Source: Roseiarcus sp963823165
GTDB taxonomy: Bacteria; Pseudomonadota; Alphaproteobacteria; Rhizobiales; Beijerinckiaceae
Assembly: GCA_963823165.1 (NCBI GenBank)
Contig: CAWGKV010000044.1
Coordinates: forward strand, 62,001-126,000
Direction: 5' to 3'
DNA length: 64,000 nt
A program made the position numbers and the translations under genes. The notes beneath the pieces are model-generated. The model saw only the letters and a list, made by a program, of their open reading frames with translations, was not told the origin of the DNA and did not search any database. Position 1 is the stretch's first letter; each line of letters opens with the position of its first letter. This document shows, piece by piece, positions 9,129 through 17,565 of the stretch.

Positions 9129-10115
9129 TCAGCGGATGCCCGCGTCGATCAGCTTGGTCAAGGCGTCGATCGTCTTCGGCGTGACGACGCCCGCCCCGGT
9201 GTTGAGCGACAGGCCCGGCATCTTGTACTTGGCGGACATCACGCACTGCACGACCGGCATGAAGCCCTGCATGTAGAGCAGCTGATCGAGGGTGGCGCTC
9301 ACATAGCCCGACTTCAGCCCATCGATCGTCGACGGGGCGAGGTCGATGCCGCCGACGACGATTTCGCCGGGCTTCTTGCCGGCCTTCTTCAGCATCTGCT
9401 CCATGATGCCCGTCGCGCCGCCGTGCTGCGTGCCGATCGCCTTCAGGTTCGGATGCGCCTGAACGTAGGCGGCGAGGACCGGTACGGCCAAAGACATGTC
9501 GCTGTTGGCCTCCTGGGTGATCTCGAGCCGGTCGACCTTGAGGCCCGCCTTCTCCAGCGTATCGGCGAGACCCTTTTCCGACTGGCCCCGCTCGGCCTGG
9601 CTGAACACGCCATAGACCATCGCCTGGTCGCCGGCCTTGAGCCCCTGCGCAAGCATCGCCTTGGCCGTCAGCGCGCCGCCCGCGTAGAGGTCGACGCCGG
9701 CGTAGCCGAAGCCCTTGGTGCCGAAGTCGTTCTGCAGCTCGGTCAACGGGGAGTTGCCGTCGGTGACGACGATGCCCTGATCGACCGCCTGTTTGACGAG
9801 GTCATGGAAGGCGGTGCTGCCGGGATGGCCCATGATTTCGATGCAGCTCGGCTTGGCGGCCATCGCCTCCTTGAACTGGTCGATCATTTTTTCGGGCGCC
9901 CAGGCCGAGAACTGCGACTTGAGATCGACGCCGAGGGCTTCGGCCGCTTCCTTCGCCCCGGTCTGGCGGGCCAGCGTCGCCCCGTCACCCGGGTTGCCGC
10001 CCATCTGCATGTACATCACCAGGCCCTTGCCGATCGGATCGGCCGAGGCCGGACCCGCAATCGCCGTGACCGCCACAGCGGCGACCCCAACCAGAAGCAA
10101 ATTGCACAGACGCAT
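9129..10115 (-). CDS. Sugar ABC transporter substrate-binding protein (CUT2/ribose type)
   Basis: A 328-residue periplasmic binding protein of the RbsB-like fold. The N-terminus is a signal peptide (MRLCNLLLVGVAAVAVTAIAGPASA) cleaved before DPIGKG. Type-1 binding-protein features include KQAVDQGIVVTDGNSPL and the hinge segment NLKAIGTQHGGATGIM. The start is chosen at the ATG with GGGAGAGA just upstream; the frame is open further but lacks a signal-peptide start there. It is the last gene of an ATPase-permease-binding-protein operon. The ligand cannot be read from sequence; simple sugars, polyols and related small molecules are all served by this family. Confidence 0.88.
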   Translation of the reverse strand: MRLCNLLLVGVAAVAVTAIAGPASADPIGKGLVMYMQMGGNPGDGATLARQTGAKEAAEALGVDLKSQFSAWAPEKMIDQFKEAMAAKPSCIEIMGHPGSTAFHDLVKQAVDQGIVVTDGNSPLTELQNDFGTKGFGYAGVDLYAGGALTAKAMLAQGLKAGDQAMVYGVFSQAERGQSEKGLADTLEKAGLKVDRLEITQEANSDMSLAVPVLAAYVQAHPNLKAIGTQHGGATGIMEQMLKKAGKKPGEIVVGGIDLAPSTIDGLKSGYVSATLDQLLYMQGFMPVVQCVMSAKYKMPGLSLNTGAGVVTPKTIDALTKLIDAGIR

Positions 10116-10164
10116 CTTCTCTCTCCCTATCATATTCGGGTCCGCCTTCCGCGGCGGCCCGTTG

Positions 10165-11223
10165 CTATTCGGAAGTACCCTTACCGCCGAATTTCGAGAA
10201 CGAACCCAGCCGGGCGAGAAACGCCTGCCGGCGCTGCGGTTCGTCCGCATACATGTAGAAGATGATCGCGACGAGAAAGATGAGCCCCTGCACGGTCCTG
10301 ACCCAGGCGCCGGTGAGGCCCGCGGCGACCAGGCCGGCCTCGACCATGCCGATGATGAGGCAGCCGAACACCGTGCCGAGGATGGTCGCGCGGCCGCCGA
10401 AGATCGAGGTGCCGCCGATCAGCACGGAAGCGATGGCGGTCAAGAGATAGCCCTGGCCCTGGTTGCCGAAGAAATTCTTGTTCTCGAGCGTCAGGATGAT
10501 GGCGGCGCAGGCGGCGAGAAGGCCCATCAGCGTGAAGATCTTGATCTTCTCGCGGTCGACGTCGATGCCGACGACGCGCGAAACGTCGTTCGAATCGCCG
10601 ATGAACAGGGTGTGCTCGCCGAAACGGTGGCGGGTGAGCACGAGCCAGAGGAAGGCGACGATGAGCGCCGTCCACAGCGCCTGGATCGAGAGTTCCTGCA
10701 GCCAGACCACATTCGTCGAGGAAGCGAACGGGCGCCCGACGATCCATTGCCAGACCGAGCTCTCCTCGGCGCCGCGCAGCGCATAGGACTTGCCGCCCGA
10801 CAGCACCGTCGCCATGCCGGCCCAGAAGAACTGTGTTCCCAAGGTCGTCATGAAAGACGGAATCCCGACCTTGGCGATGATGAGGCCGTTGATGAAGCCG
10901 ACCAGGACGCCGGACGCCAGGCCCGCGACGACCGCGAACCAGCCGAGCCCATATTCCTTGAACAGCACGGCGAAGACGAAGCCCGAAAAGGCGATGATCG
11001 AGGGAAAGCTGAGGTCGATCTCTCCCGCCCCGATCACGAAGGTCAAGCCAGCGGCGAGCAGGATCAGCGGCGGCAGGGTGGAGAGGAAAGTCGTGTAAAT
11101 ATAGGGGGCGAGGAAGACCTCCGGCGCGAGATACATGAACAGCGCCAGCAGCAACGCATAGACGATGATGATCGGCAGCGCTTCGAAGCGCTGCACGAGC
11201 GATACGTCCGACCGCTGGACCAT
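10165..11223 (-). CDS. Sugar ABC transporter permease (RbsC family)
   Basis: A 352-residue, highly hydrophobic inner-membrane protein with about ten predicted membrane helices. Family hallmarks are LILLAAGLTFVIGAGEIDLSF in the second to third helix, where RbsC-type permeases carry a conserved GxDLS motif, and IASVLIGGTSIFGGRATILGTVFG near the C-terminus. It forms the channel for the binding protein downstream and is energised by the ATPase upstream, from which it is separated by 15 bases. The order ATPase, permease, binding protein is the transcription order. Confidence in the family is high; the substrate is unknown. Confidence 0.9.
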   Translation of the reverse strand: MVQRSDVSLVQRFEALPIIIVYALLLALFMYLAPEVFLAPYIYTTFLSTLPPLILLAAGLTFVIGAGEIDLSFPSIIAFSGFVFAVLFKEYGLGWFAVVAGLASGVLVGFINGLIIAKVGIPSFMTTLGTQFFWAGMATVLSGGKSYALRGAEESSVWQWIVGRPFASSTNVVWLQELSIQALWTALIVAFLWLVLTRHRFGEHTLFIGDSNDVSRVVGIDVDREKIKIFTLMGLLAACAAIILTLENKNFFGNQGQGYLLTAIASVLIGGTSIFGGRATILGTVFGCLIIGMVEAGLVAAGLTGAWVRTVQGLIFLVAIIFYMYADEPQRRQAFLARLGSFSKFGGKGTSE

Positions 11224-11238
11224 GCGCCTCCGTCCTCC

Positions 11239-12012
11239 TCAGCTCTGGTGTTGCAGGCCGATAAGGTACTCGGTCAGCTCCGGCACCGTCATGTCCTTCG
11301 GATTGATCTGCGACACGATGCGGCCTCGATCCAGCACCACCAGCCGGTCCGCGACCTCGTGCACATGCGCGAGGTTGTGCTCGATATAGATGCAGGCGCG
11401 GCCCGACTGTTTGATCTTGCGGACAAAGTCGATCACTTTCCGAACTTCGGCGACGCCAAGCGCCGCGGTCGGCTCGTCGAGCACGATGAGATCGGCGTTG
11501 TAGTGCATCGCCCGCCCGATCGCGATGCCCTGCCGCTCGCCGCCGGAAAGCTTGCCGACAGTCGAGTCGACGGTGATGCCGACGCCGCGGAAGCCGATCA
11601 CCTCAAGGAGGATCTGCTGCGCGAGCTCCTTCTCTTTCTTGATGTCGATGAAGCCGAATCTGTTGGCGATCTGCCGGCCGACGAAAAAATTGCGCCACAG
11701 CGGCTGCTTCTCCGCCAGCGACTTGTCCTGGTAGACGGTCTCTATCGAGAGATCGTGCGCCATGCGGACCGAATATTCGTTCGGCTGGATTTCTCGATCG
11801 CGAATGAAGATCTTGCCCGAGGTCGGCGCGAGCACGCCGGTCATCACCTTGATCAGGGTCGACTTGCCGGCCCCATTGTCGCCGATCAGCCCGACGATCT
11901 CATTGCGGCCGATCGCGATGTCGATGTCATGCAGCGCGTGAACGGCGCCGAAGAATTTCTGCACCGCCTCCATCCGCACGATCGAGCTGAAACCCGGAGC
12001 CTCCGGCGCCAT
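11239..12012 (-). CDS. Sugar ABC transporter ATP-binding protein (single ABC domain)
   Basis: A 257-residue ATPase. Walker A is GDNGAGKST, the ABC signature LSGGERQGIAIGRAM, Walker B LIVLDEPTAALG, and the switch histidine is in IYIEHN. Most CUT2 ATPases have two fused ABC domains; this one has a single domain, as in FrcA of rhizobial fructose transport. The ATG used follows GGGAGAAG; the open frame extends upstream without a comparable start. It is the first gene of the operon, and a 17-base palindrome lies about 42-58 bases upstream of its start, a likely operator. Confidence 0.9.
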   Translation of the reverse strand: MAPEAPGFSSIVRMEAVQKFFGAVHALHDIDIAIGRNEIVGLIGDNGAGKSTLIKVMTGVLAPTSGKIFIRDREIQPNEYSVRMAHDLSIETVYQDKSLAEKQPLWRNFFVGRQIANRFGFIDIKKEKELAQQILLEVIGFRGVGITVDSTVGKLSGGERQGIAIGRAMHYNADLIVLDEPTAALGVAEVRKVIDFVRKIKQSGRACIYIEHNLAHVHEVADRLVVLDRGRIVSQINPKDMTVPELTEYLIGLQHQS

Positions 12013-12053
12013 TCTTCTCCCTCCCGCCGGAAACAGGTCTATGAGCGACGTTT

Positions 12054-12070
12054 CCTCATACGATATGAGG
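12054..12070. promoter_or_regulatory. Operator-like palindrome upstream of the sugar transporter
   Basis: A perfect inverted repeat CCTCATA-CGA-TATGAGG (7+3+7) in the leader of the transporter operon. The perfect symmetry and spacing are typical of a dimeric repressor site (LacI- or GntR-like regulators bind such sites). No regulator gene is adjacent, so the factor is unknown. Confidence 0.5.
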
Positions 12071-12123
12071 TAAGCCCAATTTCGCCAGCATTGCAATGGG
12101 GCTGGAGTTGGGACGGGCAGGCT

Positions 12124-12388
12124 CGATCGAATCCGCGATGCGCTCTACGTGAAGTGTCGCGAAGCCGCCGCGCGCGAGGCGAGCCCGACCGCCGCGATCG
12201 TCGATACCATCCCTCGACAAGCTCGGGATGAGGGCGTCAAGACCGTGGAAAAAGGGGGGCGCGCATCGATCCGCCCGGCTTCGACGCAGGCAAGAAGATC
12301 AAGGGCAAGAAGATCAAGGGCAAGAAGAGGCATGGTCTTGTCGATACGCAAGGCCTGCTGATGCACGCGATCGCCCAAGCCGCGGTCG
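12124..12388 (+). mobile_element. Remnant of an IS5-family transposase
   Basis: Translated pieces match the catalytic region of IS5-family transposases: DALYVKCREAAAREASPTAAIVD, then VKTVEKGG, then in another frame ARIDPPGFDAGKK, then KGKKRHGLVDTQGLLMHAI. The family usually reads SPTAAIIDSQSVK...EKGGARIDPPGYDAGKKIKGKKRH. The remnant is broken by a replacement near 12205, a frame change in a G run near 12255, and a 15-base direct duplication (AAGAAGATCAAGGGC) at 12292-12321. N- and C-terminal parts and terminal repeats are missing, so it cannot move. Confidence 0.8.
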
Positions 12389-12414
12389 GTCTTCGCGGCA
12401 ATGCCCGCTCCACC

Positions 12415-12870
12415 ACGCTGCGCGTGGTCCCCCTCCCCGTTCCGCTAACGCTTCACAGGGGAGGATATGGCCGGCGCCGCTATCCTCCCCCGCTTGCGGG
12501 CTACGGCATTCACACAAGTCATCGAGCCTGCGGGCGGTCGCCGGTCCCCCCTTCTCCGCGAAGCGGGGAAGGTGGCCCGAAGGGCCGGATGGGGTGTGGC
12601 GAGCAGGTATGGATCGATGCTGGCTTGCGGTGACGGTCGTGCAAGCCGACTCGGGCGAAACGGCGGCCCACACCCCATCCGGCGCTCCGCGCCACCTTCC
12701 CCAGCAAACTGGGGAAGGGGTGCGCGCGGCGATTTGATGTGTGAATGCCTTATGCTTGCGGGGGATGGGGACCGGCCGAAGGGCGTGGAGGGGGCGGCGC
12801 CGCGGCCTGCTCGGGAGGGGTGCGATTCGGTTCTGCGCAAGTGGGGAAGGGCCCGGAAAACGGCAGCCCG
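12415..12870. repeat. Mosaic of palindromic intergenic repeats
   Basis: A gene-free stretch built of short palindromic elements. The clearest are two copies of one ~54-base element in opposite orientation at 12546-12599 and 12669-12721: each has a CCCCTTC(T/C)CC...GGGGAAGG hairpin followed by a small GC stem and CCGGATGGGGTGTG. A CCCCCTCCCC element sits at 12430-12465. Related copies occur near 45640, 47243, 60554 and 61946. Such elements read in every frame as proline/arginine-rich peptides, which are artefacts. Confidence 0.7.
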
Positions 12871-12880
12871 CTAATAGCAC

Positions 12881-13762
12881 CTACCGAGTCGGCACCGGGT
12901 GTTCGCCGCGGTAGTCGTAGAAGCCGCGCTGAGTCTTGCGGCCCAGCCAGCCGGCCTCGACATATTTCACCAAAAGCGGGCAAGGGCGGTATTTAGAATC
13001 TGCCAAACCTTCGTGTAGAACCTGCATCACGGAGAGGCAAGTGTCGAGGCCGATGAAGTCGGCGAGCTGCAACGGACCCATCGGGTGGTTGGCGCCGAGC
13101 CGCATCGCGGTGTCGATCGCCTCCACCGAGCCGACCCCCTCATAGAGCGTGTAGACCGCCTCGTTGATCATCGGCAGGAGGATTCGGTTGACGATGAAGG
13201 CCGGAAAGTCCTCCGACATAGTCGCCGTCTTGCCGAGCCGTGTGACGAAGTCTTTCGCCGCCTCGAACGTGTCGTCTTTGGTGGCGATGCCGCGAATGAG
13301 CTCGACGAGCTGCATGCGCGGCACCGGATTCATGAAATGCATTCCGATGAAGCGCTCAGGGTTGACGGTGACCGAGGCGAGCCGGGTGATCGAGATCGAC
13401 GAGGTGTTGGAGGCGAGGATCGCGTCCGGCTTCATGAAGGGGCGAAGAGAGGTGAAGATCCTTCGCTTCACTTCCTCGTTCTCCGAGGCGGCCTCGACCA
13501 CGAGATCACACTCGGCGAGCTTGTCGATCGTCGGGGCGTAGTTGATGCGGTCGAGGGTCGCCTTGCGGCCCGGCTCGTCGAGTTGCCCCCTCGCAACCTG
13601 GCGCGACAGATGGCCGTTGATCGTCGCCAGAGCCGCGTTGACCCGCTCCTCCGCCACGTCGTTGAGGAGAACGCCCATGCCGGCCTGGGCGACGACTTGA
13701 GCGATGCCGGCGCCCATCTGACCGGCGCCGATGACCCCAACTGTCTTGATGATCAGTCCCAT
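12881..13762 (-). CDS. hbd: 3-hydroxybutyryl-CoA dehydrogenase
   Basis: A 293-residue enzyme of the 3-hydroxyacyl-CoA dehydrogenase family, which interconverts 3-hydroxybutyryl-CoA and acetoacetyl-CoA with NAD(P). The N-terminal Rossmann motif is VGVIGAGQMGAGIAQVVAQAG; the catalytic region includes ASNTSSISIT and GMHFMNPVPRMQLVE with the conserved histidine, and the C-terminal domain holds NHPMGPLQLADFIGLD. Length is typical for the stand-alone enzyme. It lies downstream of etfB and etfA on the same strand, a common alphaproteobacterial grouping linking beta-oxidation-type steps to electron-transfer flavoprotein. Confidence 0.92.
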   Translation of the reverse strand: MGLIIKTVGVIGAGQMGAGIAQVVAQAGMGVLLNDVAEERVNAALATINGHLSRQVARGQLDEPGRKATLDRINYAPTIDKLAECDLVVEAASENEEVKRRIFTSLRPFMKPDAILASNTSSISITRLASVTVNPERFIGMHFMNPVPRMQLVELIRGIATKDDTFEAAKDFVTRLGKTATMSEDFPAFIVNRILLPMINEAVYTLYEGVGSVEAIDTAMRLGANHPMGPLQLADFIGLDTCLSVMQVLHEGLADSKYRPCPLLVKYVEAGWLGRKTQRGFYDYRGEHPVPTR

Positions 13763-13865
13763 GTTTCTAATCCAGATGCCGCCCCGTTACGGGCCGGGAT
13801 CATAGACGAGCGGCCACAGGCGTCCAGTCGCACGGCCCGTCTTTTCGTCGCAAGGCGGGACGGCG

Positions 13866-14811
13866 TCAGCGGCCGATTTTGGAGAGTTCCGCCACGAGCT
13901 CGGGGAGCGCCTGGTACAGGTCTGCAACGAGGCCATAGTCGGCCACCTGGAAGATCGGCGCCTCTTCGTCTTTGTTGATTGCGACGATAATCTTCGAGTC
14001 CTTCATTCCGGCCAAATGCTGGATCGCGCCAGATATGCCGACGGCGATATAGAGCTCAGGCGCGACAACTTTGCCCGTCTGGCCGACCTGCCAGTCATTT
14101 GGCGCATAGCCGGCGTCGACCGCGGCGCGAGAGGCGCCCATCGCGGCCCCGAGCTTGTCGGCCACCGGCTCGATATAGGTCTTGAAGTTCTCGGCCTTCT
14201 GCATCGCCCGGCCGCCCGAGATGATGATCCTGGCGGAGGTGAGCTCCGGCCGGTCGGACTTGGCGAGCGCCTCGCCGACGAAAGACGACACGCCCGGGTC
14301 GCCGGCCGCCGCGATTGGCTCGATCGGGGCCTCGCCTCCCTCGGCTGTCGCGCCGAACGAGGCCGTGCGCACGGTGACGACGATCTTCGGGTCGGTCGAA
14401 CTCGACCGTCTGGATGGCGTTGCCGGCGTAGATCGGCCGCTCGAAAGTCTTGGGCCCGACGACCTTGATGATGTCGGAGACCTGCATCACGTCGAGGAGC
14501 GCCGCGACCCGCGGGGCGATGTTCTTGGCGCTTGCGGTCGAGGGCGCGACGATCGCGTCATAAGCCGGGGCGAGCGAGACGATGAGCTGAGCCGTCGGCT
14601 CGGCGAGCGCATGGGCGTAGATCGGATCGTCCGCGACGCGCACTTTCGCCACGCCCGAGAGCTTCGCTGCCGTATCGGCCGCGGCGCTGACGTTGTGGCC
14701 GGCGATGAGAATGTCGACCGGCCGCCCGATCTCGAGCGCCGCAGTGAGCGCCCGCGCGGTCATGTCGCTCAAGGCGCCGCCGGCGACCTCGGCCAGAAGA
14801 AGGGTCGCCAT
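13866..14811 (-). pseudogene. etfA: Electron transfer flavoprotein alpha subunit, frameshifted
   Basis: The N-terminal half starts MATLLLAEVAGGALSDMTARAL and runs to NAIQTVE; the C-terminal half, in another frame, continues VRTASFGATAEGGEAP and carries the FAD-binding segment ARIIISGGRAMQ and GVSGAIQHLAG-like GISGAIQHLAGMKDSK. The break is at about 14399, where the coding strand reads GAGTTCGACC; removing one T restores VESTDPKIVVTVRTASFG. EtfA holds the FAD of the heterodimer that passes electrons from acyl-CoA dehydrogenases to the quinone pool. It overlaps closely with etfB (2-base gap). Because both halves are well conserved, sequencing error or a very recent lesion is likely. Confidence 0.88.
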
Positions 14812-14813
14812 GA

Positions 14814-15563
14814 TCAGATTACTCCTGCTTCGTCGTGCAGCTTCGCGACGAGCTCCGCCACCGACTTCACCTTCACGCCCGACTTGCGCCCGCTCGGCTC
14901 GGATGTCTTGAGAACCTTGAGCCGGGGAGCGACGTCGACGCCGTAATCGGCCGGCGTCTTCTCGTCGATCGGCTTCTTCTTCGCCTTCATGATGTTCGGC
15001 AGCGACGCATAGCGCGGCTCGTTGAGGCGCAGGTCCGTCGTGACGATCGCCGGCAGCTTCAGCGAGACGGTCTGCATGCCGCCGTCGACCTCGCGGGTTA
15101 CTTCGACGCTGCCGTCTCCGATGACGACCTTCGAGGCGAAGGCGCCCTGGCCCCAACCGGTCAGCGCAGCCAGCATCTGCCCAGTCTGGTTGCAGTCGTC
15201 GTCGATCGCCTGCTTGCCCATGATCACGAGGCCCGGCTGCTCGGCTGCGACGACCCCTTTGAGGATCTTCGCCACAGCGAGCGGCTCGACGATCGCGTCG
15301 GTCTTGACCAGGACGCCGCGGTCGGCGCCCATCGCCAAGGCGGTGCGGATGGTCTCGCTCGCCTGTGCGGCGCCGATCGAAACCACGACGATTTCGGTCG
15401 CCTTGCCCGCCTCCTTCTGCCGAAGCGCCTCCTCGACGGCGATTTCGTCGAAAGGATTCATCGACATCTTGACGTTGGCGAGCTCCACGCCCGACCCGTC
15501 CGCCTTGATGCGAATCTTGATATTATAGTCGACCACCCGCTTGACGGGCACGAGAATCTTCAT
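14814..15563 (-). CDS. etfB: Electron transfer flavoprotein beta subunit
   Basis: A 249-residue EtfB. It begins MKILVPVKRVVDYN and contains the AMP-binding features and the EtfB signature region (QTGQMLAALTGWGQGAFASKV; LPAIVTTDLRLNEPRYASLPNIMKAKKKP). Together with EtfA it shuttles electrons from flavin dehydrogenases to ETF-quinone oxidoreductase. A GTG codon 12 bases upstream is in frame, but the ATG gives the standard N-terminus. It is first in the etfB-etfA-hbd run and is divergent from the peptide transporter operon across a 340-base gap. Confidence 0.93.
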   Translation of the reverse strand: MKILVPVKRVVDYNIKIRIKADGSGVELANVKMSMNPFDEIAVEEALRQKEAGKATEIVVVSIGAAQASETIRTALAMGADRGVLVKTDAIVEPLAVAKILKGVVAAEQPGLVIMGKQAIDDDCNQTGQMLAALTGWGQGAFASKVVIGDGSVEVTREVDGGMQTVSLKLPAIVTTDLRLNEPRYASLPNIMKAKKKPIDEKTPADYGVDVAPRLKVLKTSEPSGRKSGVKVKSVAELVAKLHDEAGVI

Positions 15564-15789
15564 GAGCAGACTCACTCCACCCGGTCCGGGCGGCTTCGCC
15601 CGGCAATCCAGGGCCGGAACCCCTAGTCTCGGCTGTTGCGCAAGTCAACGAGGCGAAACCTCGCGCCTGCGCAGGCGAAAGCCTGAGAAGCAAGGTTTGG
15701 CGGATCGCGTTTCTTGCCAATCGGGCGTGAAGCCCAACGTCAGGCGCAGGACCGGCGGCGCTCAAGCTCGGCCTGTCCTCCTTTCTCGA

Positions 15790-15819
15790 TTGACAGAGGT
15801 CTCCGGCAAACAGGACAAT
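15790..15819 (+). promoter_or_regulatory. Candidate sigma-70 promoter of the dpp-type operon
   Basis: TTGACA, an 18-base spacer and GACAAT lie about 84 bases before the binding-protein start, in the gap between the divergent etfB and dppA-like genes. The -35 is a perfect consensus; the -10 matches four of six positions. Confidence 0.45.
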
Positions 15820-15902
15820 GCGGCAGGCGGGCGCGATATCGGTGAACGACGGCAGCCGCTGCTTCAGAGCACGGCGCCTGAAACCCGGGAGAGAGAACGC
15901 AA

Positions 15903-17492
15903 ATGAGTGAACTGGAATACTGGAACGCGCGACTGCTCAAGGGCGCAGTATCGCGCCGCGAATTCATGGGCCGCGCCGCAGCGCTGGGAGCCTCGGGCGC
16001 GGCGATCTCGACCATGCTGGCGAGCGCCGACGCCCTCGCCGCCGACACGCCGCGCAAGGGAGGCGTCCTCAAGCTCGGCCTCGCCGGCGGCAGCACGACC
16101 GACAGCATCGACGTCACCTCTTACAACGACTCGGTGATGATCGACGTCAGCCACGGGCTCTTCAATGGCCTCGTCGAATGGGGCCAGGACGGAAAACCGC
16201 ATCCGGAACTCGCCGAGAGCTTCGAGCCGAAAGACGGAGCGAAGGACTGGATCTTCAGTCTGCGCAAGGGGATCAAGTTCTCGAACGGCCAGGAATTCAC
16301 TGCCGACGACGCGATCTATTCGCTCAATCTGCATCGCGGCGACACCAAGTCCGGCGCCGCCGGGCCGATGAAGGAAGTCTCGGACGTCAAGAAGCTGGAC
16401 AAATATCAGATCCAAGTCTCGCTTGCGTCGCCTGACGCGGACTTTCCCTACACGTTGACCGATTACCACCTACTGATGGCGCCAAACGGATTCAAGGACT
16501 GGGCCAAGCCGGTCGGAACCGGTCCGTTCACGCTCGAGAAGTTCGATCCCGGCGTCCGCATCGTCTTGAAGAAGCGGCCCGACTATTGGAAGGAGGGCCG
16601 CGGCTGGCTCGACGGCGCCGACGTGACGGTGATCAATGACGGTTCCGCGCGGCTCAACGCGTTGATCTCCGGGCAGGTGGACGCAATCAACCGCGTCGAC
16701 CACAGGGCTGTCGCCCTCCTATCCAAGACGCCGAGAATCGAGGTCGTGCGCGCGCCGGGCGGCTGGTTCACGATCCTGGCGATGCAGATCGACAAGGAGC
16801 CCTACACGAACCCGGACATCCGCCTCGCGCTCAAATATGCAGCCAATCGCGAGGAGATTCTCAAGGCGATGTTCAGCGGCTACGGGACGCTAGGGAACGA
16901 TCACCCGATTCCGCGCAGCGACCCCTATTTCAACAGCGAACTGCCGCAGCGCAAGTACGATCCGGAGAAGGCGGCCTTCCATTTGAAGAAGTCGGGAGTC
17001 GCCGATCCCAAGGTCATGCTGCAGGCCTCGGACGCGGCGTTCAACGGGGCGGTCGACATGGCGACGCTGTTCCAGGCGAACGCCGCGAAGGCCGGCATCA
17101 AAGTTGACGTCAAGAAGGAGCCGGCGGATGGTTTCTTCGACAACGTTTGGCTGAAGGGCGCGTTCGTCGAAAGTTACTGGGGCGGCCGGCCTGCGGCGAC
17201 CCAGATGCTCTCCGTCGCCTTCGCCGCGAACGCGCCGTGGAACGAGACGCACTGGAAGAACGACAAGTTCACCAAGCTGCTCGACGACGCGCGCGCCGAG
17301 ACGGACGAGGCCAAGCGCAAAACCTACATCTGGGACATGCAGGCGATGCTCAACGAGGACGGAGGCGCGCTGATCCCCGCCTTCCGCGACTGGCTCGACG
17401 CCCATAACAACAAGGTCGGCGGCCACACGCCGCATAGCGGCTTCGACATGGACAACGGCATGATCCTCGACAAGGCTTGGCTGAAGTCCTAG
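15903..17492 (+). CDS. Peptide/opine-type ABC transporter substrate-binding protein (SBP family 5)
   Basis: A 529-residue solute-binding protein of the DppA/OppA family. The N-terminus SRREFMGRAAALGASGAAISTMLASADALAA looks like a twin-arginine (Tat) signal. Family features are GGSTTDSIDVTSYNDSVM, LAESFEPKDGAKDWIFSLRKG and GTGPFTLEKFDPGVRIVLKKR. It should capture di- or oligopeptides or another amine-containing nutrient in the periplasm. Genes for two permeases and a double ATPase follow on the same strand, making a complete importer. A GC-rich hairpin just after the stop may raise the relative level of this transcript part. Confidence 0.88.
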   Translation: MSELEYWNARLLKGAVSRREFMGRAAALGASGAAISTMLASADALAADTPRKGGVLKLGLAGGSTTDSIDVTSYNDSVMIDVSHGLFNGLVEWGQDGKPHPELAESFEPKDGAKDWIFSLRKGIKFSNGQEFTADDAIYSLNLHRGDTKSGAAGPMKEVSDVKKLDKYQIQVSLASPDADFPYTLTDYHLLMAPNGFKDWAKPVGTGPFTLEKFDPGVRIVLKKRPDYWKEGRGWLDGADVTVINDGSARLNALISGQVDAINRVDHRAVALLSKTPRIEVVRAPGGWFTILAMQIDKEPYTNPDIRLALKYAANREEILKAMFSGYGTLGNDHPIPRSDPYFNSELPQRKYDPEKAAFHLKKSGVADPKVMLQASDAAFNGAVDMATLFQANAAKAGIKVDVKKEPADGFFDNVWLKGAFVESYWGGRPAATQMLSVAFAANAPWNETHWKNDKFTKLLDDARAETDEAKRKTYIWDMQAMLNEDGGALIPAFRDWLDAHNNKVGGHTPHSGFDMDNGMILDKAWLKS

Positions 17493-17508
17493 CCGCCGAC
17501 CAACCGTG

Positions 17509-17530
17509 GCGCGCCGGACAGCCGGCGCGC
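17509..17530 (+). terminator. Hairpin after the binding-protein gene
   Basis: GCGCGCCGG and CCGGCGCGC form a perfect 9-base stem with an ACAG loop between the binding-protein and first permease genes. There is no T run, so it is more likely an mRNA-stabilising or partial terminator structure than a full terminator. Confidence 0.5.
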
Positions 17531-17565
17531 TTCGTCATTCAGCTGACGACTGAGGCGGGCCAAGC

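Noticed and set aside
9793..12231. Long plus-strand frame across the sugar transporter genes
   Set aside because: Antisense to three well-supported ABC transporter genes; no motif of its own.
12228..12880. Several 60-190 codon frames between the sugar transporter and hbd
   Set aside because: They translate palindromic repeats and an IS remnant; proline/arginine-rich with matching frames on both strands.
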